A DNA stretch of 64,000 nt, taken from UBA6168 sp965222975 (GTDB taxonomy: Bacteria > Bacteroidota > Bacteroidia > Chitinophagales > Saprospiraceae). This document shows positions 46,560 to 55,845 of the stretch, piece by piece. The stretch covers positions 124,001 through 188,000 of the forward strand of contig CBDCVJ010000029.1 in NCBI GenBank assembly GCA_965222975.1, in the 5' to 3' direction. Positions within the stretch are counted from its first letter, which is position 1; each line of letters begins with the position of its first letter. The notes under the pieces are model-generated. The model ran no database searches. It was not told the DNA's origin and saw only the letters and a list, made by a program, of their open reading frames with translations. Position numbers and translations under genes: made by a program.

Positions 46560-46579
46560 TCATTTTTAACAAAATTCCG

Positions 46580-46999
46580 ATGAAAACGAAGAGTCAATCT
46601 TTTTTAGGAAAGGGCTGGTCATTCCCCCCAACCTTCGACCGGAAATTGAAACGGGCAAAAATGGTGGAAGGAACAGAGGATATTGAACAAAGCCTCCACA
46701 TTCTTTTTTCCACCAGCCTCGGAGAGCGGATCATGCAGCCCGAATATGGGTCAAGTTTGAAAAACTTCCAATTCGAACCCATCAATTATTCTTTGATCGG
46801 TTATTTAAAAGACCTGATCAGAAATGCCATTCTTTTTCACGAGCCGCGCATCCTTTTGGAAAATGTGGACATATCAGCTTCCGACAGCCATGAGGCATTG
46901 GGTGGTGTGCTTAAAATTTCCCTGGATTATAAAATCCGGGAAACCAATTCCCGCTATAATTATGTGTATGATTTTTATTTGAGCGAAGGAGCGGTTTGA
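46580..46999 (+). CDS. eCIS gp25-like baseplate wedge protein (Afp9/Pvc9-like)
   Basis: ATG 46580 (MKTKSQSFLGKGWSFPPTFD) gives 139 residues. A longer frame back to 46418 runs through the PAAR gene and is rejected. The gp25 features are GTEDIEQSLHILFSTSLGER, MQPEYGSSLKNFQFEP, and the C-terminal YNYVYDFYLSEGAV. This lysozyme-like fold nucleates sheath assembly on the baseplate. It is tightly packed between PAAR and the gp47-like gene (14 bp). Confidence 0.95.
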   Translation: MKTKSQSFLGKGWSFPPTFDRKLKRAKMVEGTEDIEQSLHILFSTSLGERIMQPEYGSSLKNFQFEPINYSLIGYLKDLIRNAILFHEPRILLENVDISASDSHEALGGVLKISLDYKIRETNSRYNYVYDFYLSEGAV

Positions 47000-47013
47000 A
47001 TTAAAAAAACTAA

Positions 47014-50000
47014 ATGTCAAAAATAACAGGGTTGCCAAAAATAATCAACAAAGGTACGAGCCAAAAACAGCGTTATCTGGCCCATCTCAATCCTGCCAAT
47101 AACAAGGTGGACGATGAGAAAATGCCGGATTTGTTGACTTTTTTATATCAGTTTTCCAGGCTACTCAACCATTTTGACGAAGATCAGGGCATCGGCAATT
47201 GGTCTGCTTTTTTTGAGGATAGTGAACTTATGAAAGTTGCTAATATTGCCACTACCAATACTTACTATTATTACGATGCTTACCAGAATAAAAGAAAGCA
47301 ATTTGCCAAAGGACAGAAGTCAACCAACCTCATCCATTTATTTATCCTGCAATTTGAAATGGCCGTTTTAATTGATTCTTGGCATCAGAATTTGGGGCAG
47401 GAAAATGAATTAAAAAAGCACATTGATAAATTGATAAAAACAGTCCTAAAGCCGGCATTGGCCAATTTGTTTAAACTGGCCAATGCCGTTACCAATGCGG
47501 GCCTTTGCCAACCATTGCAGCCGGAAGTGATAAAATATAGGGGGTATTTTCTGGACGCTGCACAAAGGAAAACATGGGGGCTTAGTTTGCGGGAATTATT
47601 ATTAGCGGATACTGCTTTTTTAACCATTAAATCTTCCAAACTGTTTAAATATAATCATGCAGAAAAATTATTGGAAGACATTTTTTATTTTCTGAATGTA
47701 AGCCTTATACGGACTCCTCAGGAGGCCAATAAAATATTTGAAAATACACTCCAATATTCCGATACGCACGAGCCACACCTGACATTGATTTTTGCATTTA
47801 TTGAAATATACAAAGAGGTGCAGGGTGACCTGAACCGGATCACCAAAAGGCATCTTGATTTTTTTTACAGGGAGGTTTTAAATATAAAAGAAAAAGAAAG
47901 CCTGCCCGATTATGCCCACGTGGTTTTTGGTTTATCGAGCCATATCCAAAGCCACGTCCTCGAAAAAGATACGCTGTTGGCGGCAGGCGATGATAAGAAT
48001 GGTGTGCCCATTTCCTTTAGCTTGAGAGAAGAGATGGAAGTCAATGAAGTGCAAGTGAAAAGTGTGGCCACCCTTTACTTGCCCAAGCCCCCAAAGCCAT
48101 GCTTAGAAGAGGCGGAAAAGGAGAAGGCGGGCGAACCCACAAAATATTACCTTCCCTATTTTTCGGAAATAGCATTTATTCCCGGAGCCAAGGGATTAGG
48201 GTTCGATCATTTAATGCCACCGGGCTGGCCAGCGTTGGGCAATCGCCAGTATGGGTCAGAAGGAAAAGAAGATTGGAACCCCTATCCAATGGCCGAAATG
48301 GGGCTGATGCTGGCCTGCGGAAATTTTAACCTACAGGAAGGAGATCGGGTGATAACCATAAGCATAACAGTAGATGCAAATGCACTTGATATTCCAATTG
48401 ATATACTGAAAAAAGCTATAAAAACGGAGTATGGAATTGATAAAACAACATTGGAAAACTTAGAAAAAAACGGGGTTGTTACGGCGGGTTTTCCAATTGA
48501 TTTGCTAAAAGATAAAAAAACGTTTTGGACGAATGATGAGCAGTTCCTCAAAGAATTAAATGAGGAAATTAAAAAATTTAATGTCAAAGAATTTCCACCA
48601 GAAAAAAAAGTTTTGTTTTTAAAACATGCCTGGCGGAATAATTTATTCAATTTGTTTTATAGCGCTGAGGAAGGATGGAATATGATAAAGGAAGTCGAAG
48701 TCACTGTACAGGAGGAGAATAAAAATGGAGATGGGTATTTTATTGTGCATATAAAAGCACATCTGGGTGCAGCCGAATTGCCTTTCATTCCCAATGGGTT
48801 GTTGTACCCTTATCCCTTTGCAAAGAAATTCCCGCTGCTGAAAATAATGTTTGTGCCTGAATTTAAGGCTAACAATATTTCCGAGTTTGATAATAATTCC
48901 CTCTATTATTATTTCCGCCAATTAAAAATTGCAGATGTAAAAACAGACGTGCATGTCACCGGGCTGAAAAAAATGGTGGTGCAAAACGACGAGGGCTTAC
49001 AAGATGTCAATAGCACTGTGCTGCCATTTGGTATTGCACCCAAAAAAGGAGCGGATTTTTATATGGGCGGCATGGAAGTTTATTATAAAAACTTAATTGA
49101 CTTAAAAATTAATTTACACTGGGAAGAATTGCCTGAAAGCTTTGCCGACCATTATCTGTTGTATGGGAAAAAAATAAAATGGGATATGTTCAAGGTGGAG
49201 GCAAGCATGTTGCAAAATAAATCCTGGAAAAAAATAAAAGACGCTAATTTATTTCAGGAAAAAATCCCAAAGGGTAGTGCTGGTAATAGAACCGTTGATG
49301 AAGCGACCCAATTGCATTTTACAATAGATGATTTCAAGGAATTTTATGCAACCGATCCAGAAGTGTCAGATCAATTTACCATAAATTCCACCAATGGGTA
49401 TTTTCGGTTGCGGTTGGGCCAGCAGGATTTTTTAAATGATTTATATTCACAAGCGGTCGTTTTGCAAGCGAGTGCTATTGCCGCTCAGGCCAACGGAAAA
49501 ATAGTCGCAAGTGCGATTTATAAAAAAATAGGCAACGAAAAACCCGAAGAAGATCAGACAGATGGGGCGGATAATGTCGAATCTCCTACTGTTACAAATA
49601 ATGCTGGTGCTGCAACCGAAGCGGAAGAAATAAATTCCGAGGAGGCGGGCAAGGAAGACAAAATATTCAAAACCGGTGGAGAAATAGACAAGTGGTGGAG
49701 GCCGGACAAAGCTACATTGAAAAATTATATCATTGAGTTGCCAAAAGAGCCTTATCTACCTAGACTCTCCAGCATTGATATTGAATATCAGGCGCAGGAT
49801 TCTGAGAATGATATTTTACTGTTCCATATTTATCCGCACGAAAATACTTTTAAGGAAATTGAAGTAGAAAGTGAGCCCACATTTTTGCCACTTTTTGAGC
49901 AGGAAGGCACGCTGTACATCGGGTTGGAAAAAGCGATGCCTGGCAGCCAATTAAATCTCCTTTTTCAAATAGCTGAATCCACAGGCAATCCCGATTCGGG

Positions 50001-51075
50001 TGAGGCAAAGGTTCGTTGGGAATACCTGGTCAAAAACAAATGGAAACCGCTCCGTAAAGATTTTGAGGTGCTGTCAGACGAAACAATGGGGCTGATCAAT
50101 TCTGGCATCATTAAATTTTCTCTGCCGCGCAAAATCAAGAACGACAATACCTGCCTGCCTACTGGCCTTTATTGGATCAAAGCTGCTTGTGATGAAAATG
50201 CGAATGCTGTCAGCAAGGTAGTGGCCGTCCATGCTCAGGCTGCTAAAGTGGTTTTTGAAAAACAACCCGGCAGCGATTTCAGCCGTTTTGGAATGCCGCT
50301 ACCAGCGGGTTCGATCACCGAATTGCAAAAAGTAGATTCATCCATTGACTCCTTGGTGCAACCCTTTGATGCATTTGGTGGCCGGCCGGAAGAGGCGACA
50401 GAAAAATTTTATATAAGGGTCAGTGAGCATTTGCGGCACAAGGGGAGAGCCGTCACCGAGTTCGATTACGAGCGACTGGTGCTGGAAGAATTTCCAGAGT
50501 TGCACCTTGTCAAGTGCATTAACCATACATTGGGCAGGGACGATTGTAACCGCACCATTGAAGTGTCGCCGGGGCATGTTGCCATAGCGGTGATTCCGGA
50601 CATCACGCAGCAGAAAAATGCAAATCGACTAACTCCCAAAATACCGCTGAGCAAACTGAAAGAAATAGAAAAGTATTTAAAATCAAAAATTTCCCCTTTT
50701 GTGCGACTGCAAGTGCTCAATCCTAAATACGAACCTGTAAATACAAAATTTAATGTTCAATTTAATGGGGGCAAAAGTCCGGCACATTATGCCAACAATT
50801 TAGAGGACAGGATCAAGCAATTTTTGAGCCCCTGGGCTTTTGAAGATAGCCATGCCATTTCTTTTGGCAATTCGTTGGAACAATCCGCTATTATCGAGTT
50901 TATAGAAAAAGAACCATACGTTGATTATATCAAGAATTTTGAATTTATCTGGGATGTTGAAAAAATAGACGAACCACATATCGTCAATGGAAGTACACCT
51001 TTGTCGGTTTTGTACTCTGGAACGCACGAAATCCTTGATATGGAAAATGAAAAATATATTGGAACTGTCCCATGA
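47014..51075 (+). CDS. eCIS baseplate J/gp47-like protein (Afp11/Pvc11-like)
   Basis: 1353 residues, long as usual for Bacteroidota homologues. The N-terminal 300 residues are helical (DEDQGIGNWSAFFEDSELMK, RHLDFFYREVLNIKEKESLP). The middle carries beta-rich insertions. The C-terminal gp47 core contains VSEHLRHKGRAVTEFDYERL, VLEEFPELHLVKCINHT, VAIAVIPDITQQ, and FGNSLEQSAIIEFIEKEPYV. It forms the wedge ring that joins the hub to the sheath. It is followed by 97 bp, then the fibre-like gene. Confidence 0.93.
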   Translation: MSKITGLPKIINKGTSQKQRYLAHLNPANNKVDDEKMPDLLTFLYQFSRLLNHFDEDQGIGNWSAFFEDSELMKVANIATTNTYYYYDAYQNKRKQFAKGQKSTNLIHLFILQFEMAVLIDSWHQNLGQENELKKHIDKLIKTVLKPALANLFKLANAVTNAGLCQPLQPEVIKYRGYFLDAAQRKTWGLSLRELLLADTAFLTIKSSKLFKYNHAEKLLEDIFYFLNVSLIRTPQEANKIFENTLQYSDTHEPHLTLIFAFIEIYKEVQGDLNRITKRHLDFFYREVLNIKEKESLPDYAHVVFGLSSHIQSHVLEKDTLLAAGDDKNGVPISFSLREEMEVNEVQVKSVATLYLPKPPKPCLEEAEKEKAGEPTKYYLPYFSEIAFIPGAKGLGFDHLMPPGWPALGNRQYGSEGKEDWNPYPMAEMGLMLACGNFNLQEGDRVITISITVDANALDIPIDILKKAIKTEYGIDKTTLENLEKNGVVTAGFPIDLLKDKKTFWTNDEQFLKELNEEIKKFNVKEFPPEKKVLFLKHAWRNNLFNLFYSAEEGWNMIKEVEVTVQEENKNGDGYFIVHIKAHLGAAELPFIPNGLLYPYPFAKKFPLLKIMFVPEFKANNISEFDNNSLYYYFRQLKIADVKTDVHVTGLKKMVVQNDEGLQDVNSTVLPFGIAPKKGADFYMGGMEVYYKNLIDLKINLHWEELPESFADHYLLYGKKIKWDMFKVEASMLQNKSWKKIKDANLFQEKIPKGSAGNRTVDEATQLHFTIDDFKEFYATDPEVSDQFTINSTNGYFRLRLGQQDFLNDLYSQAVVLQASAIAAQANGKIVASAIYKKIGNEKPEEDQTDGADNVESPTVTNNAGAATEAEEINSEEAGKEDKIFKTGGEIDKWWRPDKATLKNYIIELPKEPYLPRLSSIDIEYQAQDSENDILLFHIYPHENTFKEIEVESEPTFLPLFEQEGTLYIGLEKAMPGSQLNLLFQIAESTGNPDSGEAKVRWEYLVKNKWKPLRKDFEVLSDETMGLINSGIIKFSLPRKIKNDNTCLPTGLYWIKAACDENANAVSKVVAVHAQAAKVVFEKQPGSDFSRFGMPLPAGSITELQKVDSSIDSLVQPFDAFGGRPEEATEKFYIRVSEHLRHKGRAVTEFDYERLVLEEFPELHLVKCINHTLGRDDCNRTIEVSPGHVAIAVIPDITQQKNANRLTPKIPLSKLKEIEKYLKSKISPFVRLQVLNPKYEPVNTKFNVQFNGGKSPAHYANNLEDRIKQFLSPWAFEDSHAISFGNSLEQSAIIEFIEKEPYVDYIKNFEFIWDVEKIDEPHIVNGSTPLSVLYSGTHEILDMENEKYIGTVP

Positions 51076-51172
51076 AAATAAAAAACGAATGAAAAAATAG
51101 TTTTTTAGATAGATTGGGGGAATGAGAAAAATTTTCAACTTTAATTTCAACCTAATTTTCAATTTCTAATAT

Positions 51173-52111
51173 ATGGCAATTAATAACAGACAGGTATTAA
51201 AAGCTCGCTTTGCCCAAAGTGAAATGGCGAGGGCACTGGCCAACCTGGTGGATTCTGCGCTGATACGGAACGACGATGGACTGTATGGAGAATGGAACCC
51301 AAACGTGGTTTATAAAAATGGGGACGTCGTGCTGCACAAACATGCCCTCTATGTTTTGATTTTACGCAGACAAGAATCGGAATGTTGGGATGCACCAAAA
51401 GAGACTAATACTTTCCAGAACCAACTACCGCCGGATGATGGCAGCATGAGGGACAAATGGTTCAATATTTCCCAACCTAAGCTATTTTATTTGGAAGAAG
51501 GCAGTTTGCACGATGGTATTTATTTTATTAAAAAAGAGGAGCCCGAAAAAAGTGAACCCGAATTTAATCCTTTTAAAAAACCAGAGGAACAGGGGAAAAT
51601 ATTTTTGCATATAAATAAGAAGGGACAGGTACGCTTGCTCAATTATGCGGGAAAGGGTATGCATCTCGACGTGGAAGGCAGCGTGGCCGCCAAAGATTTT
51701 TTTCGGAAAATAGATGAAAATACTTTTGAAGAAGTAGAGGAAATTGAAAATTGGAAAGAAGTGATCGGTAATTTAAAACCGATAAAATATAAAACAAAGC
51801 CAATCGGACTAAATCAAACGCCTGCGGCCTTTCAGTTAGGGTTCGACCCAAATTCTTTTGGTGAATATATGTCAGAATTGTTTCATCCAGAAAATAAAAA
51901 TCAAATTAATTTTCAAAACATCATTCCCATTTTGGTAAAGTCGGTGCAGTCGCTGGAAGAAGAGTTAAAAAAGGAGACGGGAATTAAAGGGCAATTAATT
52001 GAAGAATTAAAACGGGCGGCAGATGAAAGGGAAAAAATAATGGAAAGACTGAAATGGTTGGAGGAGAAATTGGGCGGCGGTGAAGAGCAAGATATGATTC
52101 AGGGGTATTGA
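51173..52111 (+). CDS. eCIS-locus protein with carbohydrate-binding-like front and coiled-coil tail (fibre-like)
   Basis: 312 residues. Residues about 1-60 are helical (KARFAQSEMARALANLVDSA). A segment GEWNPNVVYKNGDVVLHKHA followed by LYVLILRRQESECWD matches the W...Y..GD.V....LY...W spacing of carbohydrate-binding modules of the CBM5/12 type. The middle has FHLNKKGQ-like strands (IFLHINKKGQVRLLNYAGKG). The C-terminal 60 residues are a coiled coil (SVQSLEEELKKETGIKGQLI, KIMERLKWLEEKLGGG), as in trimeric fibres. Its place after the gp47-like gene is where some systems encode spikes or fibres. Receptor binding is inference; a profile search would settle the front domain. Confidence 0.55.
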   Translation: MAINNRQVLKARFAQSEMARALANLVDSALIRNDDGLYGEWNPNVVYKNGDVVLHKHALYVLILRRQESECWDAPKETNTFQNQLPPDDGSMRDKWFNISQPKLFYLEEGSLHDGIYFIKKEEPEKSEPEFNPFKKPEEQGKIFLHINKKGQVRLLNYAGKGMHLDVEGSVAAKDFFRKIDENTFEEVEEIENWKEVIGNLKPIKYKTKPIGLNQTPAAFQLGFDPNSFGEYMSELFHPENKNQINFQNIIPILVKSVQSLEEELKKETGIKGQLIEELKRAADEREKIMERLKWLEEKLGGGEEQDMIQGY

Positions 52112-52147
52112 TTATTGAAATAACTATTTGCTTTTTAAATCACCCTA

Positions 52148-52286
52148 ATTTCCTCCCCCCGGCCCCTCCAAAGGGGGAGATAAAGCCGTTCTTTAGTTTT
52201 GATAGTATCGCCTTTTCACCACATAGCTCTATTTTTAAAGTTTGCACAGTGGTATCTCCCCCTTTGGAGGGGCCGGGGGGAGGAAA
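52148..52286. mobile_element. MITE-like G/C-armed inverted repeat, copy 2
   Basis: Arms ATTTCCTCCCCCCGGCCCC and complement ending GGAAAT are nearly those of 44227-44350, including the shared inner TCCAAAGGGGGAGA. The middle differs except for a short CCGTTCxTTTA-like similarity. It lies between the fibre-like gene and the Afp12-like gene. Confidence 0.75.
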
Positions 52287-52359
52287 TGCAAAAGTGTATA
52301 TTAATTCAGGATTTTTTAATAAAAATGAAAAGCGCATTTATTTTTTCTAAAAGCAATTA

Positions 52360-55300
52360 ATGCCGAAGGCGAAAACCATATCATTGACCAAAAGTGATTT
52401 TCCGGATTATCTGGAATTCGATTTTTTGCGGCAAAAAGGGCTGGAACATATCCAGCAATTGTCGGGTGGGTTGTGGACTGATCATAACCTGCACGATCCG
52501 GGCATCACTATGTTGGAGGCGCTCTGTTATGCAGTGGCTGATCTGGGGTATCGCACCAATCTCGATTTAAAAGATCTGCTGGCTCAAGGAGCGCTGACAA
52601 GGTCGGATGATAATTTTTTTAAAGCCTCCGAAGTGTTGAGTTGCAATCCGTTGACGATTTTGGATTTTAGAAAATTGCTCATGGACATTGAGGGTGTGGA
52701 AAATGCCTGGCTGGAAATATCGGATAAATTGGAAGTGCCCTTACCCATTGGGCTGGGCAATGAAAAGGTAGTAGAAAGCGAGGGAGAAAACACTGCTGAT
52801 GCTGAAACCAAAACGCCGAAGCTAAATGGCCTGTACCAGGTGATTTTGCAACTGGACCGCAATAAAGTCAGAGAAGATGAAGAGATATTGGAAGAGGCGC
52901 ATGAGCGCTTGCATGAACACCGAAACCTATGCGAAGATTTTATTGATATTAGTATTTTAAAAAGGGAAGAGATTGGTATCTGTGCCAAAGTTCATATCAA
53001 CCCAGATGCGAATGCGGAAAAAGTGGTTGCCCATATATTCCAACAAATTGACAAATTTTTATCTCCCTCTATTCGCTTTTATACCTTAAAAGAATTGCTG
53101 GATAAAGGGAAATCCATTGAGGAAATATTTACTGGTCGGCCAATGTACACGATCAATGACTTATTGGTAAAAGAAAAAAAGTTGGCGGATATTTTTTCAG
53201 AAGAAGATTTTGAAAATTTAAAAGAATATTTAGCCAAGGGCAGAAGCCTCAAAAGTCTTTTTTCAGGCAGCCCCATACAGGTTGTCAGGGGCATGTTGCA
53301 AAGAGGGAAAAAAATGGATGAGATTTTTTTGAGCCGCCCTATCGGGTCATTAAATGAAGTGTTGGATACAAATGAGGCTTTAAGGGATGTCATTGGCTTC
53401 TCAGCTGGCGATACATTAGGAAAATTAATGGAGGAGGGCCAAAACATGGAAGAAATTTTTTCTGGCTTTCCGGTCAATATGATTCGGGTGCTGGAGTATG
53501 AAAAAAACGTAATAAAAAAAGTATTTGGAGAATGGCCCATTGCTGTTCTGATAAAATTACTATTACTGGAAAATAAAGAGACGGCTTTTCAAACCGACAT
53601 ACTAATTGATTTAGAGCAGGGAAGAAAGAAGCTGGATGAGCTTGATGAAATTGAACCGGGAGAACCTTTTGAACAAGTCGTCGAATCAAAAAGAGAAATA
53701 AGTAAAATATTTTCCAAAAAAACGACTTACAAATTAAAAAGGAAATGGAGCCTGAGCAATTCTGTTGGCGAGATATTCAATGGTTGGTCAGTGGAAACCT
53801 TAAAAATGTTTTTTAATAAGGAAAAAACCGTTGAGGAATTATTTGCCAACTGGCCGATTGATATTTTAAAAGAATTTTTGGAAACAGGGCAAACCATTGA
53901 GGAAATATTTACTGGCCGTTTGCTCGCATCGGATAGTCATGGTTTTATTGATGTGGATGAATTGAAAAAGCTGAAAAGGCCTAGAGCGATCTATGTATCG
54001 GACCTTTATAAGATCATCATGGGCACTTATGATGTGGTATCAGTGAATGACCTGAAAGTATTTTTTGAAACGGAAAATTGTGAAAACATACCGACGAATT
54101 GGGATCTTGAGTTGCCAGAGTTTTCGGTGCCTTCTTTTTCTGCGGAGATGTCTATTGCCGGATTGAAATTGTTCAAAAGCAAAATTCCAGTCACCACTGA
54201 TGAAACCGAAGTAATCGGCCGGTACAAAAGGCGATATTCTGACGTTAAAAAAGTAATGCAAGAAAAAAGAAACCTGGATTTGCCGATACGAAGAGGGGAG
54301 TACCGAAAGGATTTGGAAAAATATAAATCTGTGCAGTTTGAATTTCCGGCTGTGTACAATATTGGCCACAATGGCTTTATGGTGCAGGCCGACACCCAGC
54401 GAAAAGCACAGGCGTTGCAGCTTAAAGGTTATTTGATGTTTTTCGATCAGGTGTTGGCCAATTACCTAGCACAGCTTGGTAATGTGCGCTCGCTTTTTTC
54501 TTTAAATAAAAAAAATAATAACCGGACTTATTTTACACAAGGGCTCGGCAATATTCCAGGCGGACGGCAGATTATTAATTATTTTGAAAAAGAAACAAAA
54601 AGAAATGGTAATGACAGAAAAATAGTGGGTCACCCTTATTTAAGCAGGTCCGAAGAAATTGCCTATTCGGTTGAAAACTATAAGACGGTAGAGGACAGGG
54701 ATTTATATTTCAATAAGACCATTGATATTTTTTCCAATAACCAGACGTTGTTTAAATATAATGAAAAGGCCAAAAAATTTGAAATATGGGATCGCAGGTT
54801 GAATACGCTTTTACTGGAAAGCACAAAGGAATACAAAGAAGAAAATAAAGCAAGAGAAGTATATGAGACTATTTGTTTTCTGGGTTCTCAAAAAAGCAGT
54901 TATGAAAAAACATCGGATATAAATGCCGACCTTCCTTTTTCTTTTAAATTGCTTTATAAGCCCGAAGGTTACCTGTATTATTTGGACATGTTGCGACAAG
55001 AGGAAGGTTCACGGGATATGAACAAGCGGAAGGATCGGTTTCTGAATCATTTGTCGTCGAGGTTTGCGCATGATTTTACGGAATATGTTTTATTGATGTA
55101 TTCCGTGAACAATCGACAAGTAGATTACGAAAAAATCGTTTCCGATAAATTGAATTTTCTGACCAATTTTCCAGAAGTAAGTCACGACCGTAGCAAAGGA
55201 TTCAATTATTTAATAAACGATGAAACATGGGATTCTGGCAATGTGGCCGGGCTGAAAAAAAGAGTAGCAGGGCTCATGGGGTTGGAGAAATGGGGTCGGA

Positions 55301-55845
55301 GCAAACTCAATCATTTTAGGGTAAAAGAGAAAGAAAATGAATTTAAATTCAGGCAATATAACGACCGGAAAGAATTGGTGTTTGAAAGTGCCAAAATATT
55401 TCCGTCGGGAAAAAAAGCCAGAGATGCATACGACCATTTTTTGCAATTGGTGCAAAATAATTCGGCTTATGAAAACCTGGATTTTGGGCGGCAAGGTGTT
55501 TTTGGTTTTAAATTAATTGACCCAAAAACAAAAGAAGATGTTGCTTACCATCCGGTTACTTATCGTTTGCCCAGGCATAGAAACCACGCTAAAAAATATT
55601 TAATTTATTGGTTTAAAGAAAATGGGGTAGCGTTGAAAGCAGCAAAGGACAAGGACGGATGGCGGTTTGAATTGTATTGGGAAGCATATGATCGGATGCC
55701 AAAATTATTGTTGAAAGGCAGTGAGCATTTTCCCCAGAAAAGAATTTGGGAAAATATAAAAGATGAAAATGAATGGCGAAAAGTAAAAGCCGAAGAGATG
55801 GCCAAAGCGAAAGAGATGGCTATAGACGTGGCCGCCACTGGCTGA
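52360..55845 (+). CDS. Afp12-like baseplate protein, front part, with 22-residue tandem repeats
   Basis: 1161 residues in this frame. The opening (SDFPDYLEFDFLRQKGLEHI, GLWTDHNLHDPGITMLEALC, YAVADLGYRTNLDLKDLLAQ) is the conserved front of Afp12-like baseplate proteins. Residues 241-522 are thirteen tandem units, twelve of 22 residues and one of 18, of the form xTLKxLLxxGKxxEEIFxGxPI. The conserved SHGFIDVDELKKLKRPRAIY region follows, then YNIGHNGFMVQADTQRKAQA and LKGYLMFFDQVLANYLAQLG. The C-terminal part has a module rich in Trp, Phe and HP (DVAYHPVTYRLPRHRNH). The frame ends at 55845, but homologous architecture continues in the overlapping frame at 55773, so the real protein is probably both parts. 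It likely forms the outer wedge of the baseplate. Confidence 0.85.
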   Translation: MPKAKTISLTKSDFPDYLEFDFLRQKGLEHIQQLSGGLWTDHNLHDPGITMLEALCYAVADLGYRTNLDLKDLLAQGALTRSDDNFFKASEVLSCNPLTILDFRKLLMDIEGVENAWLEISDKLEVPLPIGLGNEKVVESEGENTADAETKTPKLNGLYQVILQLDRNKVREDEEILEEAHERLHEHRNLCEDFIDISILKREEIGICAKVHINPDANAEKVVAHIFQQIDKFLSPSIRFYTLKELLDKGKSIEEIFTGRPMYTINDLLVKEKKLADIFSEEDFENLKEYLAKGRSLKSLFSGSPIQVVRGMLQRGKKMDEIFLSRPIGSLNEVLDTNEALRDVIGFSAGDTLGKLMEEGQNMEEIFSGFPVNMIRVLEYEKNVIKKVFGEWPIAVLIKLLLLENKETAFQTDILIDLEQGRKKLDELDEIEPGEPFEQVVESKREISKIFSKKTTYKLKRKWSLSNSVGEIFNGWSVETLKMFFNKEKTVEELFANWPIDILKEFLETGQTIEEIFTGRLLASDSHGFIDVDELKKLKRPRAIYVSDLYKIIMGTYDVVSVNDLKVFFETENCENIPTNWDLELPEFSVPSFSAEMSIAGLKLFKSKIPVTTDETEVIGRYKRRYSDVKKVMQEKRNLDLPIRRGEYRKDLEKYKSVQFEFPAVYNIGHNGFMVQADTQRKAQALQLKGYLMFFDQVLANYLAQLGNVRSLFSLNKKNNNRTYFTQGLGNIPGGRQIINYFEKETKRNGNDRKIVGHPYLSRSEEIAYSVENYKTVEDRDLYFNKTIDIFSNNQTLFKYNEKAKKFEIWDRRLNTLLLESTKEYKEENKAREVYETICFLGSQKSSYEKTSDINADLPFSFKLLYKPEGYLYYLDMLRQEEGSRDMNKRKDRFLNHLSSRFAHDFTEYVLLMYSVNNRQVDYEKIVSDKLNFLTNFPEVSHDRSKGFNYLINDETWDSGNVAGLKKRVAGLMGLEKWGRSKLNHFRVKEKENEFKFRQYNDRKELVFESAKIFPSGKKARDAYDHFLQLVQNNSAYENLDFGRQGVFGFKLIDPKTKEDVAYHPVTYRLPRHRNHAKKYLIYWFKENGVALKAAKDKDGWRFELYWEAYDRMPKLLLKGSEHFPQKRIWENIKDENEWRKVKAEEMAKAKEMAIDVAATG

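Noticed and set aside
46418..46579. 54-codon upstream extension of the gp25-like gene
   Set aside because: It overlaps the PAAR gene in another frame and lacks gp25 similarity; the ATG at 46580 starts the conserved domain.
55773..55845. Classical -1 ribosomal slippery heptamer joining the two Afp12-like frames
   Set aside because: No X_XXY_YYZ heptamer is in the required frame within the overlap; a missing base or coupled start is simpler.
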